Assembly: GCF_009905725.1 (NCBI RefSeq) | Contig: NZ_JAAAKV010000012.1 | Coordinates: 62,001-126,000 of the forward strand | Length of the DNA stretch: 64,000 bases | Reading direction: 5' to 3' | Source of the DNA: Emticicia sp. CRIBPO | Lineage (GTDB): Bacteria > Bacteroidota > Bacteroidia > Cytophagales > Spirosomataceae | Part shown: positions 61,435 to 64,000 of the stretch, piece by piece | Layout: each line of letters starts with the position of its first letter | How positions within the stretch are numbered: position 1 is the first letter of the stretch | Translations under genes and position numbers: made by a program | Notes under the pieces: generated by a model | Told to the model about the DNA's origin: nothing | The model's input: the letters and a program-made list of their open reading frames with translations, nothing else | Database searches by the model: none

Positions 61435-62397
61435 TTACATATCTTTTGGAGGCCGGGCAAAATATTCCTCAATTTCTTTGGCAGAAGGAGGATTCAGAGG
61501 CCTCACGATCCTGAAACCAAGGAACGGAGCATCTGTAAGCCACCAGTCAGATTTCGGAATCTGCGGGTCCCTTTGCTTGAGTCTTATGGTCGAAGGTCTT
61601 CTTGAAGCACTTCTCAGCATTTCAGCGTCATCGTCCCAATGTCCGCCTTTAATGGTATGAGGATACAATGTAACTGCCTTATTAGCAGGATCTTTGGCAC
61701 CGTCAGTCAGCTTACCGTAAAAATCAGCCACATACTGATCTGAAGTCCATTCAGCCACATTACCATACATGTCATATAAACCCCAGGCATTCGGTTTTTT
61801 CAAACCCACTTTTTTATAAGCTCCGTCGGAATTCTCAAAAAACCAGGCATAATCGCCCAGCTGGTCTCCGGCTTCTCCGAAATAATAAGGCGTTTTAGAA
61901 CCTGCTCTGGCGGCATATTCCCACTCTGCTTCAGTTGGCAGTCTGTAGAAATTACCGGTTTTTTCATACAGCCATTTGCAAAACTGGCGGGCTGCAAACT
62001 GCGTCACATTACAAACCGGGAAACCACCCAGCTTACCTTGTCCGAAAGACATTTCAACATAAGGTTTGGTAGGACGGGCCACAGCATCCACTTTCGGGGC
62101 ACTGATCACTTTGGTCTCGAGTTCTTTGTTTTGGAAAACAAGATAATTGTCCCAGGTAACTTCATATTTAGACATCCAGAAAGGACTGATAACCACTTTT
62201 TTCTGCGGGCCTTCATCATCTCTTCTCAAAGCTTCGGTCTCAGGACTTCCGATTAAAAAATCTCCTCCCTGAATCGCTATCATGTCTACAGCCTGGTTGG
62301 TGTTGGGGATTTTTTCTGTATACGACGTAAAATCTTGTGGTTGAAATGAAAAAGTAATGAGCAGAACAAGAAACAATAAAACAACTGATTTGGACAT
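61435..62397 (-). CDS. Secreted FGE-sulfatase-fold protein without catalytic cysteines
   Basis: A 320-residue protein with a signal peptide (MSKSVVLLFLVLLITFSF). The formylglycine-generating-enzyme fold is clear: MIAIQGGDFLIGSPE, EVTWDNYLVF, FYRLPTEAEWEYAARAGSKTPY, GLYDMYGNVAEWTSDQY, HTIKGGHWDDDAEMLRSASR and APFLGFRIVRP. The C-terminal region where sulfatase-modifying enzymes keep their two active cysteines reads RSASRRPSTIRLKQRDPQ, without cysteine. It is therefore more likely a binding or structural protein, or another enzyme of the fold, than a sulfatase activator. No sulfatase gene is nearby. Confidence 0.85.
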   Translation of the reverse strand: MSKSVVLLFLVLLITFSFQPQDFTSYTEKIPNTNQAVDMIAIQGGDFLIGSPETEALRRDDEGPQKKVVISPFWMSKYEVTWDNYLVFQNKELETKVISAPKVDAVARPTKPYVEMSFGQGKLGGFPVCNVTQFAARQFCKWLYEKTGNFYRLPTEAEWEYAARAGSKTPYYFGEAGDQLGDYAWFFENSDGAYKKVGLKKPNAWGLYDMYGNVAEWTSDQYVADFYGKLTDGAKDPANKAVTLYPHTIKGGHWDDDAEMLRSASRRPSTIRLKQRDPQIPKSDWWLTDAPFLGFRIVRPLNPPSAKEIEEYFARPPKDM

Positions 62398-62900
62398 TCT
62401 TTTAATTAAGTTTTAACTTTTGATACGAAAGTAATTATTTCTTTTTGAATTTCTAATACTGCTTATTAAAAAAATAATATTTCTTAAAAGAATCCGGACA
62501 CAGGCCGGAACTCCGGAAGTCAGGCCTCTGGATTTAAGATTCATGCCCTCCGCTTGTAAATTCAAATACGGCAACAAAACAGCACACCGCTTACTTCCGG
62601 ATCTCCTTTCCGGACAATCCCAGAAAAACAACATTTTAAACGCCGGAGAACATATAAACTATATAACATATACGTTTACAATTCGTCTCTTATTTTCAAG
62701 CTCCTGTGAATGACATAAGCCTTATCATATCCCAGATTTCCCGCATTTTTTGCCGGAAGGGCCTTTATGCAACCGGTAGAAAATACAGCCGGTCCGGGAT
62801 TATCTTCCGGATTCATCACTTCATCAGGCTTTTCCGGTTTTCGTATTAAGTTAATAAGTATCTTTGCGGCGATTTTTATAACAAATTATCTGATTAACGT
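62398..62900. other. 500-base intergenic stretch, no gene found
   Basis: I find no open frame with protein-like content, tRNA or T-run hairpin. On the minus strand TACTTTCG (62433-62426) is a near -7 box for the FGE-fold gene. The middle is unusually rich in CCGG, with about ten copies between 62495 and 62840 (for example TCCGGACACAGGCCGGA). The folD promoter box lies at the right end. Confidence 0.45.
62859..62866 (+). promoter_or_regulatory. -7 promoter box of folD
   Basis: TATCTTTG is a perfect -7 match, 35 bases before the folD start at 62901. A clear -33 TTTG is not seen. Confidence 0.55.
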
Positions 62901-63785
62901 ATGAATATTATTGATGGCAAGCTGATCTCCGCTCAGGTAAAAGAAGAGTTAAGAGAAAAAGTAGAAGATATAAAACTCAAAGGAGGCAAGATCCCCCACC
63001 TGGCCGCAGTACTGATTGGTGACAACGGAGCCAGCGAAACCTACGTATCCAGCAAGATAAAATCCTGCGAGCAGATCGGCTTTAAATCGACCCTGGTCAG
63101 AAGAGATGCCACCACCAGCGAAGCTGAAGTGCTTGAGATCATCGGACAGCTCAACCAGGATGAAGACGTGGACGGCTTTATTGTGCAGCTTCCGCTCCCT
63201 GACCATATCAACGTTGATAAAATCATCGAGGCTATAGATCCTAAAAAAGATGTGGACGGATTCCATCCCATCAATATCGGCCGTATGGCCAAAGGACTGC
63301 CTTCTTATATTTCGGCGACCCCTTTCGGCGTATTGGAGCTGATCAAAAGATATAATATTGAAACGGCAGGTAAACACTGCGTGGTAGTGGGCCGCAGCCA
63401 GATCGTGGGTCTACCGATGAGTATCCTGATGCAGAGAAATACGTATCCGGGCAACTGCACCGTAACCCTGGTTCACAGCCGTACCCAAAACCTTCCTGAA
63501 ATCTGCCGTCAGGCCGACATACTGGTGGCCGCCCTTGGAAAACCTGAATTCATTACAGCCGAAATGGTCAAGGAAGGTGCGGTGGTGATTGACGTCGGTC
63601 TTACCAGGGTCGTTGACGCTTCTAAAAAGAGTGGCTTTGCTTTGAAAGGCGACGTTAAGTTTGACGAAGTGGCTCCGAAAACGAGTTATATTACTCCCGT
63701 GCCGGGCGGTGTAGGATTGATGACCGTAGCTGCTCTGATGCACAATACCCTGCTGGCTTCACAGGGTTTGGTGTATGGCAAATAA
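62901..63785 (+). CDS. folD: Methylenetetrahydrofolate dehydrogenase/cyclohydrolase
   Basis: A 294-residue bifunctional folate enzyme of standard length. Signatures are [28 protein letters not shown] (catalytic Lys in YVSSKxKxC), [35 protein letters not shown], the NADP site [20 protein letters not shown] and the final [19 protein letters not shown]. It interconverts methylene- and formyl-tetrahydrofolate for purine and formyl-methionine synthesis. The gene has its own promoter and is followed by a perfect palindrome. Confidence 0.97.
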   Translation: MNIIDGKLISAQVKEELREKVEDIKLKGGKIPHLAAVLIGDNGASETYVSSKIKSCEQIGFKSTLVRRDATTSEAEVLEIIGQLNQDEDVDGFIVQLPLPDHINVDKIIEAIDPKKDVDGFHPINIGRMAKGLPSYISATPFGVLELIKRYNIETAGKHCVVVGRSQIVGLPMSILMQRNTYPGNCTVTLVHSRTQNLPEICRQADILVAALGKPEFITAEMVKEGAVVIDVGLTRVVDASKKSGFALKGDVKFDEVAPKTSYITPVPGGVGLMTVAALMHNTLLASQGLVYGK

Positions 63786-63791
63786 CGTAAT

Positions 63792-63826
63792 AAAAAAAGT
63801 AGAGACGTTGCATGCAACGTCTCTAC
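63792..63826. repeat. Perfect 28-bp palindrome between convergent genes
   Basis: GTAGAGACGTTGCA (63799-63812) is followed directly by its exact reverse complement to 63826. A seven-A run at 63792-63798 becomes a T-run on the minus strand, so it can terminate the enoyl-CoA hydratase transcript. Its perfection suggests a dispersed repeat rather than a simple terminator. Confidence 0.75.
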
Positions 63827-63844
63827 GAAATATCATGGCATAGC

Positions 63845-64000
63845 TTATTTATTCTTCCATACAGGTTTACTTTTTGACTTAAAAGCTTCATAGCCTGCAC
63901 GGGCATCTTCTGATGACCTGATTTCTTCCAGTTTTGTTTTAAGGTATTTCTGGTGCCCTGCCTCCGGCAATGAGCCCAGAGTTTTCAATGCTTCTATTCC
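63845..64000 (-). CDS. Partial enoyl-CoA hydratase/isomerase (C-terminus)
   Basis: Only the last 51 residues are in the window; the gene continues beyond base 64000. The end reads LKTKLEEIRSSEDARAGYEAFKSKSKPVWKNK, with the SEDARxGxxAFxxKxKPxW pattern that closes crotonase-family enoyl-CoA hydratases. The active-site part is outside the window, so hydratase versus isomerase cannot be decided. It converges on folD and is probably terminated by the palindrome. Confidence 0.8.
   Translation of the reverse strand, partial: GIEALKTLGSLPEAGHQKYLKTKLEEIRSSEDARAGYEAFKSKSKPVWKNK

Noticed and set aside
61435-62397. Active sulfatase-modifying enzyme
   Set aside because: The fold is right, but the C-terminal catalytic cysteines are missing and no sulfatase gene is close.
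1-64000. tRNA genes, CRISPR arrays, insertion sequences or prophage
   Set aside because: No cloverleaf, regularly spaced repeat, transposase, integrase or phage structural gene was seen on either strand.

Overview
The window reads as a chromosomal stretch of a Bacteroidota bacterium, most likely in the order Cytophagales. Support comes from a SusC/SusD pair, many secreted or lipid-anchored proteins, recurring promoter -7 boxes of the Bacteroidota form TAnnTTTG, A-rich starts without strong Shine-Dalgarno sequences, menaquinone genes (menE, menB) and a lone lycopene cyclase. The genus cannot be fixed from sequence reading alone. I see no phage, insertion sequence, CRISPR array, tRNA or rRNA.

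Layout. (1) 1-8273, minus strand: a ribose/nucleoside scavenging operon (ribokinase, nucleoside hydrolase, sugar permease, SusC, SusD, a beta-propeller hydrolase running off the edge). It resembles the ribose-utilisation (rus) loci of Bacteroides. A divergent 508-residue protein (8485-10011) is a candidate regulator; its probable helix-turn-helix tail lies in a shifted frame. (2) 10.2-14.8 kb, plus: a Tat-exported TIM-barrel lipoprotein, then a dicarboxylate symporter, a paraoxonase-like lactonase and an MFS transporter. (3) 15.1-17.4 kb: malic enzyme with its own promoter and terminator. (4) 17.5-27.5 kb: a surface glycan island. A flippase faces an eight-gene minus operon that encodes a full legionaminic-acid route (LegB, LegC, NeuD/LegH, LegI, LegG, PtmE-like, LegF). 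The operon is headed by a GT42/DUF115-like candidate transferase, and a GT2 transferase is divergent.

(5) 27.9-32.5 kb: an outer-membrane-like protein with lipA, lycopene cyclase, and metK behind a structured leader. (6) 32.5-39.6 kb, mostly minus: ferredoxin and its NADP reductase, a LysR regulator, an aldehyde dehydrogenase with a divergent XRE regulator, and a Rieske lipoprotein-menE-hypothetical operon. (7) 39.8-49.5 kb, plus: ankyrin protein, DUF2452 protein, menB, EVE protein, two tandem paralogous secreted proteins, a TPR lipoprotein, thrS and infC (without rpmI-rplT). (8) 49.6-59.9 kb: a small secreted protein, a LytTR regulator/sensor kinase pair, rodA with mrdA (PBP2), tsaE-ald-hypothetical, and two paralogous membrane proteins. 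(9) 60-64 kb: a Tat-exported Gfo/Idh oxidoreductase with a cysteine-less FGE-fold protein, folD, a perfect 28-bp palindrome and the end of an enoyl-CoA hydratase gene.

The points most worth following up are the legionaminic operon with its candidate transferase, the apparent frameshift that splits the DNA-binding tail from the regulator beside the ribose operon, and the metK leader, which does not match a SAM riboswitch class I could recognise. All calls rest on reading motifs and context; no database search was run.
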